Assembly: GCF_947486615.1 (NCBI RefSeq)
Contig: NZ_CANKUD010000005.1
Span: forward strand, 186,001 to 250,000
Direction: 5' to 3'
From: an uncultured Modestobacter sp.
Lineage (GTDB): Bacteria > Actinomycetota > Actinomycetes > Mycobacteriales > Geodermatophilaceae
DNA length: 64,000 bases
In this document: one piece after another, positions 7,972 through 15,733 of the stretch
Layout: the number at the start of each line of letters is the position of its first letter
How positions within the stretch are numbered: position 1 is the stretch's first letter
Program-made: the position numbers and the translations under genes
The notes under the pieces: generated by a model
Seen by the model: only the letters and a program-made list of their open reading frames with translations
Told to the model about the DNA's origin: nothing
The model's database searches: none

Positions 7972-8793
7972 ATGCGTGCGAAGAACCCCCTGGCCGCTGC
8001 TGCCGCCGTCGCGACCGCCCTGGTGCTGAGCGCCTGCGGCGGGGGCAGCGCCGAGCTGTCGGCCGAGGACGAGCCCCTGCGGGTGGGCGCCTCCCCGGTG
8101 CCGCACGCGGAGATCCTGCGGTTCGTCGACGAGGAGCTGGCCGACGACGCCGGTCTGGACCTGGAGATCGTCGAGTTCACCGACTACGTGCAGCCCAACG
8201 TGGCCCTGGACGACGGCTCGATCGACGCCAACTACTTCCAGACCATTCCGTACCTGGAGGAGCAGGAGGCCAACGCCGGCTACGACTTCACCGCGCTGGA
8301 GCCGGTGCACATCGAGCCGCTGGGCATCTACTCCGACTCGCTCACCGACCTCGCCGACCTGCCGGACGGCGCCACGGTGGCGATCCCGAACGACCCGACC
8401 AACGCCGGGCGGGCGCTGCGGCTGCTGGCCGCCAACGACCTGATCACGCTGGCCGACACCGGTGACGCGGCGCCGACCTCGCTGGACATCGAGGACAACC
8501 CGAAGGACCTGCAGATCACGGAGATCGAGGCCGCCCAGCTGCCGCGGTCGCTGGCCGACGTCGACGCCGCGGTGATCAACGGCAACTACGCGATCGACGC
8601 CGACCTGTCGCCGGCCGAGGACGCCCTCGCGCTGGAGGAGGCCGAGGACAACCCGAACGCCAACCTGGTCGTCGTGCGCGCCGGCACCGAGGACGACGAG
8701 CGCATCGGCCAGCTGGAGGAGCTGCTGCACTCCGACGAGGTGCGCACCTTCATCGAGGACACCTACGAGGGCGCCGTCATCCCCGCCTTCTGA
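7972..8793 (+). CDS. metQ: Methionine ABC transporter substrate-binding lipoprotein MetQ
   Basis: 273-aa NlpA-family binding protein. Signal peptide residues 1-20 end in the lipobox LSAC (Cys about residue 22), so it is anchored to the outer face of the membrane. The mature part has family landmarks: LRVGASPVPHAEIL, EFTDYVQPNVALDDGSIDANYFQTIPYLEE, VAIPNDPTNAGRALRLL and VDAAVINGNYAIDADLSPAEDALALEE. GAGGAG lies 7 nt before ATG. It completes metN-metI-metQ; the substrate is methionine by family membership. Confidence 0.93.
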   Translation: MRAKNPLAAAAAVATALVLSACGGGSAELSAEDEPLRVGASPVPHAEILRFVDEELADDAGLDLEIVEFTDYVQPNVALDDGSIDANYFQTIPYLEEQEANAGYDFTALEPVHIEPLGIYSDSLTDLADLPDGATVAIPNDPTNAGRALRLLAANDLITLADTGDAAPTSLDIEDNPKDLQITEIEAAQLPRSLADVDAAVINGNYAIDADLSPAEDALALEEAEDNPNANLVVVRAGTEDDERIGQLEELLHSDEVRTFIEDTYEGAVIPAF

Positions 8794-8807
8794 TGCGCAG
8801 GTCGGGG

Positions 8808-9161
8808 TCAGGGGTCGACGACGACGTCCTGACCCCGCCGGACCGCCCGGCGCACCCGCAACTGGGCGACCTGGCCGAACCAGCGCACCAGCGTGGTGTA
8901 GCCGGGGGTGGGTCCGTGCCAGCCGAGGAACCCACGCGGCCCGGACACCATCTCCCCGGTCGAGGTGTCGTAGCGGGCCTGGTGCCACGGGCAGACCAGG
9001 CAGCCGTCGGCATCGACGGTTCCCTCGGCCAGGTCGGCGAGCTGGTGGCGGCAGCGCCGGGAGACGGCGGACAGCCGGTCGCCGGTGTTGACCACCGCCC
9101 ACGGTCCGGCGGGGCGGACGGTGCCCGGTGGGAGGTCGCTGGCACGGATGCGGTCGGACAC
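8808..9161 (-). CDS. Small Rieske [2Fe-2S] protein
   Basis: 117-aa stand-alone Rieske-domain protein. The cluster ligands are present as C-R-H (SRRCRHQLADLAEG) and C-P-W-H (LVCPWHQARYDTSTGEMV) about 17 residues apart. This small form acts as a ferredoxin-like electron carrier or as a subunit of a ring-hydroxylating oxygenase; no oxygenase gene is adjacent. The GTG at 9161 is preferred because GGAGG lies 4 nt upstream. A second GTG at 9194 would add 11 residues without a ribosome site. It converges on metQ with 14 bp between them. Confidence 0.82.
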   Translation of the reverse strand: MSDRIRASDLPPGTVRPAGPWAVVNTGDRLSAVSRRCRHQLADLAEGTVDADGCLVCPWHQARYDTSTGEMVSGPRGFLGWHGPTPGYTTLVRWFGQVAQLRVRRAVRRGQDVVVDP

Positions 9162-9309
9162 GGGGCCTCCTGGTCTCGGTGGGTGCCCGGGCACCTACCC
9201 ACGGCAGCGACACGGGAGACGTGAGCGCGGAGATCGGTGCGCGGGGGCCCGGCGCGACGGTCGTCGCCTCGGCCGTCGGACCGAGTGCAGTCCTTCCCGA
9301 GGAGGAGAC

Positions 9310-9480
9310 GTGCCCACTCGCGACACCGCCCGGCCCGCCGGCACCCCGTGCTGGGTCGACCTGGAGCCCCCCGACGTCGCCGCCGCACCTTCTACGCGGC
9401 GGTCCTCGACTGGGATGACCTCGACCCCGGTCCCGGCTTCGGGGGGCGCCGGCGGCGCAGCGCACAGCTCGATCGGCGAC
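9310..9480 (+). pseudogene. Broken glyoxalase/VOC-domain gene remnant
   Basis: A good ribosome site (GAGGAGAC) and GTG at 9310 open the frame TPCWVDLEPPDVAA, the usual start of a VOC (glyoxalase/bleomycin-resistance) domain. The continuation RTFYAAVLDWDDLDPGPGFGG is found in a different frame from ~9390. A small indel near 9385 therefore broke the gene, and the rest of the domain (normally ~120-260 aa) is absent because the TPM gene starts at 9490. The ORF track hides it inside frame extensions of neighbours. A sequencing error could explain the frameshift but not the missing C-terminal part. Confidence 0.6.
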
Positions 9481-9489
9481 GATGGGGGC

Positions 9490-11607
9490 ATGCGTCACCT
9501 CCTGCGTTCCGCCGCCGTCGGCACCCTGGGCTCGGGGATCGTGCTGCTCGGTGCCGGGCCGGCGTCGGCCGTCGACCCGTTCCTCCCGTCCGAGCAGCTG
9601 ACCGACCAGGCCGACGTGCTCGACAGCGGCGAGGAGAGCGAGGTCGAGTCGGCGCTGCAGGAGCTCGAGGCCCAGGAGGGCACCCAGCTCTACGTCGTCT
9701 ACGTGGACTCCTTCGACGGGATCGACCCGGACGTCTGGGTCGACCAGGCCTTCGACGCGGGGTTGCCCGACGACGCCGTGCTGCTGGCCGTTGCCCCGCC
9801 CACGGCCACCACGGAGGGGCAGGTCGGCTACCAGTCAGGGCCGGCGACCGGGGTCGCGAACGAGGCCGAGCTGGAGCAGCTGATCGACACCGACGTCCGG
9901 CCGGAGCTCCGGCAGGGGGACTGGGCGGGTGCAGCCACGGCGATGGCCCAGGCGCTGCAGGACGACGGCGCCGGGACCGGGACGTCCGCCGGAACGGCCA
10001 CCGGCGGCGACGGCGGCGGTGGGGGAGCGCTCGCCGTGCTGCTCGGGATCGCCGTCGTCGGCGGTGGTGGCTACGCCCTGATGCGCAGCCGGAGCCGCAA
10101 GAAGCGGGCCGCGGCCCAGGCGCAGGCCGCCCGGGAGCGCGCCGAGGCCGAGGCCGCCGCGCGCGACCCGCACCACGGCACGTCCACCGAGCAGCTGATG
10201 TACCGGGCCAGCGAGCAGCTGCTGGCCCTGGACGAGGCGGTCAAGACCTCCGAGCTCGACCTGGCCTACGCCCGTTCGCAGTACGGCGAGCAGCCGGTCG
10301 CCGGCTTCCAGGAGGCGCTGGACCAGTCCAAGGGCGAGCTGTCCCGGGCGTTCACCATCCGCCAGGAGCTGGACGACGAGTACCCCGAGGACGAGCCGAC
10401 CCAGCGTCAGATGCTGACCGACCTGCTCCAGCTGACCGGGGCGGCCGACGCCCGGCTGGCCGACCAGGCCGAGGCCTACGGCCGGCTACGGCACCTGCAG
10501 GAGTCCGCGCCGGAGGCGCTGGCCGCCCTCGCCCCGGCGATCGAGGCGGCCCGCGGCCAGGTGCCGGCGGCGGAACGCTCGCTGCAGGACCTGGAGCAGC
10601 GCTACGCGCGCACGGCCTGGGCCCCGGTCGAGGACAACGTGACCGAGGCGCGCTCCCGGATCGAGCTGGCCGAGCAGGCCGTCGCGCACGGCCGCACCGA
10701 GCTGGCCGAGGGCCGGCCGGCCGGCGCGGTGCCGGCGATCCGCGCGGCCGAGGACGCGCTGGCGCAGAGCCGCACGCTGCTGGAGGCGGTGGGCCGGGTC
10801 GCCGGTGACCTGGCTGCGGCGCAGGGGCGCTTCGACGAGGTGCGCGCCGAGACGGAGAAGGACATCGCCGAGGCCCAGGCGCTGCTGGCCCGCGGCGTCG
10901 ACACCCCGGGCCTGCGCGAGCAGCTGGCCCGGGCGGAGAGCGCCCTGGCCGGGTCGGCCGGCCGACTGCAGCCCCGGGACGGTGCGCTGCCCGACCCGCT
11001 GGCCGTCGTCCGCCAGCTCGACGAGGCCGATCTCGCGCTGGAGGCCGCGCTGGAGCCGGCGCGCGACGTGCGCCAGCAGCAGGAGCGGGCGGCGGCGCAC
11101 CTGCAGCAGGCCTACCGCGCGGCGGACACCTCGGTGGCGGTGGCCGGTGACTTCATCGCCACCCGCCGGGGAGCGGTCGGCAGCTCCGCCCGCACCCGGC
11201 TGGCCGAGGCGGAGCGGCTGCTGGACGACGCCGCCCGGCTCGGCAGCTCCGACCCGGTCGCCGCGCTGCGCTCGGCCCAGCGGGCCGACGGGCTGGCCCA
11301 GCAGGCGCTGGCGGCGGCCCAGCAGGACGTGCAGACCTACCAGGCAGGTGGCTACGGCGGCCCCGGCTACGGCGGCGGCTACCGGCGCGGCTACGGCGGG
11401 GGCGGCTTCGGCGGCGGCTTCGCCGGTGGCGTGGCCGGCGGGCTGCTGGGCAGCGTGCTGCTGGGCGGGCTCGGCGGCGGCTACGGGGGCGGGTACGGCG
11501 GCGGGGGCGGGGACTTCGGCGGCGGTGGCGGCTTCGGGGGCGGTGGGGACTTCGGCGGTGGTGGCGGTTTCGGCGGCGGCGACTTCGGCGGCGGCGGGGA
11601 CTTCTGA
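9490..11607 (+). CDS. TPM-domain envelope protein with coiled-coil region and Gly-rich tail
   Basis: 705-aa exported protein. A signal peptide (MRHLLRSAAVGTLGSGIVLLGAGPASA) is followed by a TPM domain (~residues 28-165: SEQLTDQADVLDSGEESEVESALQELEAQEGTQLYVVYVDSF...), a Gly-rich spacer and one membrane helix (GALAVLLGIAVVGGGGYALM ~residues 178-197). Next come ~400 residues rich in Ala/Glu/Arg with coiled-coil character, and a ~90-residue tail of GGYGGG and DFGGGGGF repeats. TPM domains occur in envelope proteins, including photosystem repair factors; the role here is unknown. The track's start at 9085 is a frame extension; the ATG at 9490 precedes the signal peptide. The arrangement (external TPM, internal coiled coil) is inferred from the helix position. 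Confidence 0.8.
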   Translation: MRHLLRSAAVGTLGSGIVLLGAGPASAVDPFLPSEQLTDQADVLDSGEESEVESALQELEAQEGTQLYVVYVDSFDGIDPDVWVDQAFDAGLPDDAVLLAVAPPTATTEGQVGYQSGPATGVANEAELEQLIDTDVRPELRQGDWAGAATAMAQALQDDGAGTGTSAGTATGGDGGGGGALAVLLGIAVVGGGGYALMRSRSRKKRAAAQAQAARERAEAEAAARDPHHGTSTEQLMYRASEQLLALDEAVKTSELDLAYARSQYGEQPVAGFQEALDQSKGELSRAFTIRQELDDEYPEDEPTQRQMLTDLLQLTGAADARLADQAEAYGRLRHLQESAPEALAALAPAIEAARGQVPAAERSLQDLEQRYARTAWAPVEDNVTEARSRIELAEQAVAHGRTELAEGRPAGAVPAIRAAEDALAQSRTLLEAVGRVAGDLAAAQGRFDEVRAETEKDIAEAQALLARGVDTPGLREQLARAESALAGSAGRLQPRDGALPDPLAVVRQLDEADLALEAALEPARDVRQQQERAAAHLQQAYRAADTSVAVAGDFIATRRGAVGSSARTRLAEAERLLDDAARLGSSDPVAALRSAQRADGLAQQALAAAQQDVQTYQAGGYGGPGYGGGYRRGYGGGGFGGGFAGGVAGGLLGSVLLGGLGGGYGGGYGGGGGDFGGGGGFGGGGDFGGGGGFGGGDFGGGGDF

Positions 11608-11789
11608 CGGCGGTCCGGGAGCCGGGGAGGCACACCGGGCGGCGGGGTCACAACACGATCACAGCCTGGTCCCGAGTTCTCGCCCAGTGAGATCGATGTG
11701 TTAGTCATGCAGTTCCGATGACCACAGGCGGCCGCGGTGGCGCGCCTCCCTGCGCCCGCGGCTCGCCTCCCATGAGAACGAGGTAGCGG

Positions 11790-13430
11790 ATGAACTCCCT
11801 GTCCAGGAGCGGCCGGCGCACGCTGGTCGCGACGGCGGGCATCGCGACGACGGCCCTGGTGCTGTCGGCGTGCGGCGGCGGTGACGGTGACGGCGAGGGC
11901 GGTGGCTCCGGTGGTGGGGCACTGACCATCGGCACCACCGACAAGATCACCACGATCGACCCGGCCGGTTCGTACGACAACGGCTCCTTCGCCGTGATGA
12001 ACCAGGTCTACCCGTTCCTCATGAACACCCCGATGGGCAGCCCGGACGTCGAGCCGGACATCGCCGAGTCGGCCGAGTTCACCTCGCCCACCGAGTACAC
12101 GGTAACGCTGAAGGACGGCCTGACCTTCGCCAACGGCAACGAGCTGACCGCCTCGGACGTGAAGTTCAGCTTCGACCGCATGGTCGCGATCAACGACGAG
12201 AACGGCCCGGCGTCGCTGCTGTACAACCTCGAGAGCGTCGACGCCCCGGACGACACCACCGTGGTGTTCAACCTGGCGTCGCCCGACGACCAGGTCTTCC
12301 CGCAGATCCTCTCCAGCCCGGCCGGCCCGATCGTCGACGAGGACGTCTTCGCCGCCGACGCGCTGACCCCGGACGAGGAGATCGTCGACGGCAACGCCTT
12401 CGCCGGCCCCTACGCGATCACCAACTACGACCAGAACAACCTGGTCTCCTACGAGGCCTTCGACGGCTACCAGGGCCTGCTCGGCGCCCCGGAGACCGAC
12501 ACGATCAACGTCGCGTATTACACCGACGCCTCGAACCTGAAGCTGGACGTGCAGGAGGGCAACATCGACGTCGCGTGGCGGAGCCTGTCCGCGACCGACA
12601 TCGAGGACCTGCGCGGCAACGACCAGGTCGAGGTCCTCGACGGTCCCGGCGGCGAGATCCGCTACATCACGTTCAACTTCGACACCCAGCCCTACGGTGC
12701 GACGACGCCTGAGGCCGATCCGGCCAAGGCCGTCGCCGTCCGGCAGGCCGTCGCGGACCTGATCGACCGCGAGGAGCTGGCCGACCAGGTCTACAAGGGC
12801 ACCTACACCCCGCTGTACTCCCACGTCCCCGAGGGCCTGACCGGTGCGATCGAGCCGCTCATGGAGCAGTACGGCGACGGTTCCGGTGGCGCCGACGCCG
12901 ACGCGGCCGCGCAGCGGCTGCAGGCGGCCGGTGTCCAGACCCCGGTCGAGCTGAACCTGCAGTACTCCAACGACCACTACGGCCCGTCCTCGGGTGACGA
13001 GTACGCGTTGATCAAGAACCAGCTGGAGGAGTCCGGGCTGTTCACGGTGAACCTGCAGACCACCGAGTGGGTGCAGTACTCCAAGGACCGCGTCGCCGAC
13101 GTCTACCCGGCCTACCAGCTGGGCTGGTTCCCCGACTACTCGGACGCGGACAACTACCTCACGCCGTTCTTCCTCACGGAGAACTTCCTTGCCAACCACT
13201 ACTCGGACCAGGAGGTGAACGACCTGATCCTGCAGCAGGCCACCACCGCCGACCCGGCCGAGCGGCAGGCGCTGATCGAGGAGATCCAGACCCAGGTCGC
13301 CGAGGACCTGTCCACGCTCCCGTACCTGCAGGGCGCGCAGGTCGCCGTCACCGGCACCGACGTCTCCGGCGCCGAGGACACCCTCGACGCGTCGTTCAAG
13401 TTCCGCTACGGCGCCCTCTCCAAGGGCTGA
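11790..13430 (+). CDS. Family-5 peptide/oligosaccharide ABC substrate-binding lipoprotein
   Basis: 546-aa extracellular binding protein (SBP_bac_5, DppA/OppA type). Signal peptide with lipobox LSAC (~residues 25-28) and a Gly/Asp-rich linker. Family motifs: TIGTTDKITTIDPAGSYDNGSFAVMNQVYPFLM, ESAEFTSPTEYTVTLKDGLTFANGNELTASDVKFSFDRM, and DLIDREELADQVYKGTYTPLYSHVPEGLTG. The ATG at 11790 has GAGGTAG upstream. A strong terminator-like hairpin separates it from the permeases, a common way to make more binding protein than permease. Peptide is the likely substrate class; nickel or sugars cannot be excluded. Confidence 0.9.
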   Translation: MNSLSRSGRRTLVATAGIATTALVLSACGGGDGDGEGGGSGGGALTIGTTDKITTIDPAGSYDNGSFAVMNQVYPFLMNTPMGSPDVEPDIAESAEFTSPTEYTVTLKDGLTFANGNELTASDVKFSFDRMVAINDENGPASLLYNLESVDAPDDTTVVFNLASPDDQVFPQILSSPAGPIVDEDVFAADALTPDEEIVDGNAFAGPYAITNYDQNNLVSYEAFDGYQGLLGAPETDTINVAYYTDASNLKLDVQEGNIDVAWRSLSATDIEDLRGNDQVEVLDGPGGEIRYITFNFDTQPYGATTPEADPAKAVAVRQAVADLIDREELADQVYKGTYTPLYSHVPEGLTGAIEPLMEQYGDGSGGADADAAAQRLQAAGVQTPVELNLQYSNDHYGPSSGDEYALIKNQLEESGLFTVNLQTTEWVQYSKDRVADVYPAYQLGWFPDYSDADNYLTPFFLTENFLANHYSDQEVNDLILQQATTADPAERQALIEEIQTQVAEDLSTLPYLQGAQVAVTGTDVSGAEDTLDASFKFRYGALSKG

Positions 13431-13455
13431 CCCGAGCCGGACAGCGCAGCACGCA

Positions 13456-13490
13456 GCCCCGGGTGACCCGCAGCGCGGGTCACCCGGGGC
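13456..13490 (+). terminator. Hairpin between binding-protein and permease genes
   Basis: Perfect 16-bp inverted repeat (GCCCCGGGTGACCCGC-agc-GCGGGTCACCCGGGGC) 25 bp after the binding-protein stop and 57 bp before the first permease. It probably causes partial termination or stabilises the upstream mRNA. Confidence 0.75.
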
Positions 13491-13547
13491 TCGGCGCGTC
13501 CGGACCGGCGTGTCGCACGCACGAGCACACCTGATGGACTGGGAGCG

Positions 13548-14654
13548 ATGACCACCACGACCACGGAGCCCACCACCGGCTCCACCGAGCCCGCCGGCGA
13601 GGCGACCCCGGCTCGCAAGCGCCGCAGCGGGGGTGGCGGGCTGGGCAGCTACGTCCTCATCCGCTTCCTGCTGATCTTCCCGACGATCTTCATCCTGGTG
13701 ACGACCGTCTTCTTCCTGATGCGCGCCACCGGTGACCCGATCACCGCCGCGCTCGGTGGCCGGCTGCCCGCCGACCAGCTGGCCGAGCGGATCCGCGAGG
13801 CCGGCTACGACCGCCCGCTCTTCGCCCAGTACCTGGACTACCTGGGCAACCTGCTGCAGGGCGACTTCGGCACCACGCTCAGCGACCGCCGGCCGGTCAG
13901 TGAGGTGCTCACCACCTTCGGTGCGGCGACCCTCGAGCTGTCGGTCTACGCGCTGATCGTCGCGTTCATCATCGGCATCCCGCTGGGCATGATCGCCGCC
14001 TACTTCCGCGACCGGACGCCGGACGCGCTGCTGCGGGTCTTCGCGATCCTCTGCTACGCCACCCCGGTCTTCTTCGCCGGTCTGCTGCTCAAGCTGATCT
14101 TCTCGGTCTGGCTGGACTGGCTGCCGGTCGCCGGCCGCGCCTCCACCATCGCCGAGATCCAGCTGCAGAGCGTGGACAACCCCACCGGCATCGCCCTCAT
14201 CGACGCGATCCAGACCGGCAACGGCGAGGTCGTCAGCGACGTGCTGCAGCACGCCATCCTGCCGTCGATCGCACTCGGCCTGCTCACCGCCGGGGTGTTC
14301 CTCCGGCTGGTGCGCACCAACGTCATCGGCACGCTGGGCACCGGCTACGTCGAGGCAGCCCGCTCCCGCGGCGTCGCCGAGTCCCGGCTGCTGCGCAAGC
14401 ACGCCTACCGGCCGGCGCTGATCCCGATCATCACCGTCATCGGCCTGCAGATCGCCCTGCTGCTGGTGGGCGCGGTGCTCACCGAGACCACCTTCGAGTG
14501 GCGCGGCCTGGGCTTCCAGCTCTCGCAGTACCTGCAGGCGCGTGACTTCGTGGCGGTGCAGGGGATCGTGGCCCTGCTCGCCGTCATCGTCGCCGTCACC
14601 AACTTCATCGTCGACGTCATCGCGGCGCTCATCGACCCCCGGGTGAGGTACTGA
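13548..14654 (+). CDS. Peptide ABC transporter permease (DppB/OppB type)
   Basis: 368-aa inner-membrane permease. After a ~30-residue charged Thr/Glu N-terminus, helix 1 reads YVLIRFLLIFPTIFILVTTVFFLMRATGDP, which is typical of DppB (usual length ~310-340). The coupling loop EAARSRGVAESRLLRKHAYRPALIPIITVIGLQ (~residues 267-300) and the ending LLGAVLTETTFEWRGLGFQLSQYLQARDF...VDVIAALIDPRVRY are family hallmarks. A GGGAG ribosome site precedes ATG. The second permease begins 2 bp after its stop. Confidence 0.92.
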   Translation: MTTTTTEPTTGSTEPAGEATPARKRRSGGGGLGSYVLIRFLLIFPTIFILVTTVFFLMRATGDPITAALGGRLPADQLAERIREAGYDRPLFAQYLDYLGNLLQGDFGTTLSDRRPVSEVLTTFGAATLELSVYALIVAFIIGIPLGMIAAYFRDRTPDALLRVFAILCYATPVFFAGLLLKLIFSVWLDWLPVAGRASTIAEIQLQSVDNPTGIALIDAIQTGNGEVVSDVLQHAILPSIALGLLTAGVFLRLVRTNVIGTLGTGYVEAARSRGVAESRLLRKHAYRPALIPIITVIGLQIALLLVGAVLTETTFEWRGLGFQLSQYLQARDFVAVQGIVALLAVIVAVTNFIVDVIAALIDPRVRY

Positions 14655-14656
14655 CC

Positions 14657-15733
14657 ATGGCGACCGCTGTCACCACTCCTGAACAGGCCGGACGGCGGCG
14701 CTCCTGGCGCCGGCTGCCGGTGGTGCACCAGCTGCGGCAGAGCGTCGGCCTGCAGCGCGGCATGCTCATCGCCGGCCTCGTGCTGATGGGCGTCTTCGTG
14801 CTCACCGCGGTGTTCGCGCCCCTGCTGGCCCCCTACGAGTACGGCCAGCTGCGCGACGCCGAGGGCACCTTCGGGGCCCAGCAGTCGCCCTCGGCCGAGC
14901 ACTGGCTGGGCACCACGGTCGGTGGCTACGACGTGCTGTCCCGGGTGATCTGGGGCTCGCGCACCGCGCTGTACGTGATCGTCATCGCGGTGCTGTTGTC
15001 GATCGTGCTGGGCGTGCTCCTCGGCCTGGTCTCCGGCTACTTCGGCGGCTGGCTGGACCGCGTCCTCGTGGTCATCGCCGACGCCGTCTACGCCTTCCCG
15101 ACGCTGCTGCTGGCCATCGTCGTCGCCATCGTGATCAGCGGCGGCCAGTCCCGGCTGTGGGGCGGCATCTTCGCCGCGGCGATCTCGATCACCGTGGTCT
15201 TCATCCCGCAGTACTTCCGGGTGGTGCGGGCCGAGACGGTGCGGATCAAGGCCGAGGCGTTCGTCGAGTCGGCCAAGGTGATCGGCGCGAGCAACCGGCG
15301 GATCATGACCCGGCACGTGCTGCGCAACGCCACCCGCACGCTGCCGCTGATCCTCACGCTGAACGCCTCCGAGGCGATCCTCACCCTCGCCGGGCTGGGC
15401 TTCCTCGGCTTCGGCATCCAGCCCACCGCCGCGGCCGAGTGGGGCTACGACCTCAACCGGTCGCTGTCCGACGTCTCCAGCGGCATCTGGTGGACGTCGG
15501 TCTTCCCCGGCGCCGCGATCGTGCTCACCGTGCTGGGCCTGACCCTGGTCGGGGAGAGCCTCAACGACCTGGCCGACCCCCGGCTGCGCACCCGCCGCCG
15601 GGCCGCCGACGTCCCGGAGGACGAGGTCGAGGACGCCCCAGCGGGCACTCCCGAGGTGTCGGCCGTGCCCGGTGGCACCCTCAGCGGCCCCGACGGGGTC
15701 GGCGCCCCGCACACCGGAGGTACCCGAGCATGA
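14657..15733 (+). CDS. Peptide ABC transporter permease (DppC/OppC type)
   Basis: 358-aa partner permease. The N-terminal helix MLIAGLVLMGVFVLTAVFAPLLAPY is followed by the DppC-type periplasmic stretch SAEHWLGTTVGGYDVLSRVIWGSRTAL and the coupling loop ESAKVIGASNRRIMTRHVLRNATRTLPLILTLNASEAIL (~residues 203-240). It ends with a ~45-residue acidic/Pro-rich tail beyond the conserved LNDLADPRLR, not needed for the fold. Stop and the next start overlap (ATGA). Confidence 0.92.
   Translation: MATAVTTPEQAGRRRSWRRLPVVHQLRQSVGLQRGMLIAGLVLMGVFVLTAVFAPLLAPYEYGQLRDAEGTFGAQQSPSAEHWLGTTVGGYDVLSRVIWGSRTALYVIVIAVLLSIVLGVLLGLVSGYFGGWLDRVLVVIADAVYAFPTLLLAIVVAIVISGGQSRLWGGIFAAAISITVVFIPQYFRVVRAETVRIKAEAFVESAKVIGASNRRIMTRHVLRNATRTLPLILTLNASEAILTLAGLGFLGFGIQPTAAAEWGYDLNRSLSDVSSGIWWTSVFPGAAIVLTVLGLTLVGESLNDLADPRLRTRRRAADVPEDEVEDAPAGTPEVSAVPGGTLSGPDGVGAPHTGGTRA

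Noticed and set aside
11481-14402. 973-aa minus-strand ORF
   Set aside because: Antisense to the TPM, binding-protein and permease genes, with no recognisable domain.
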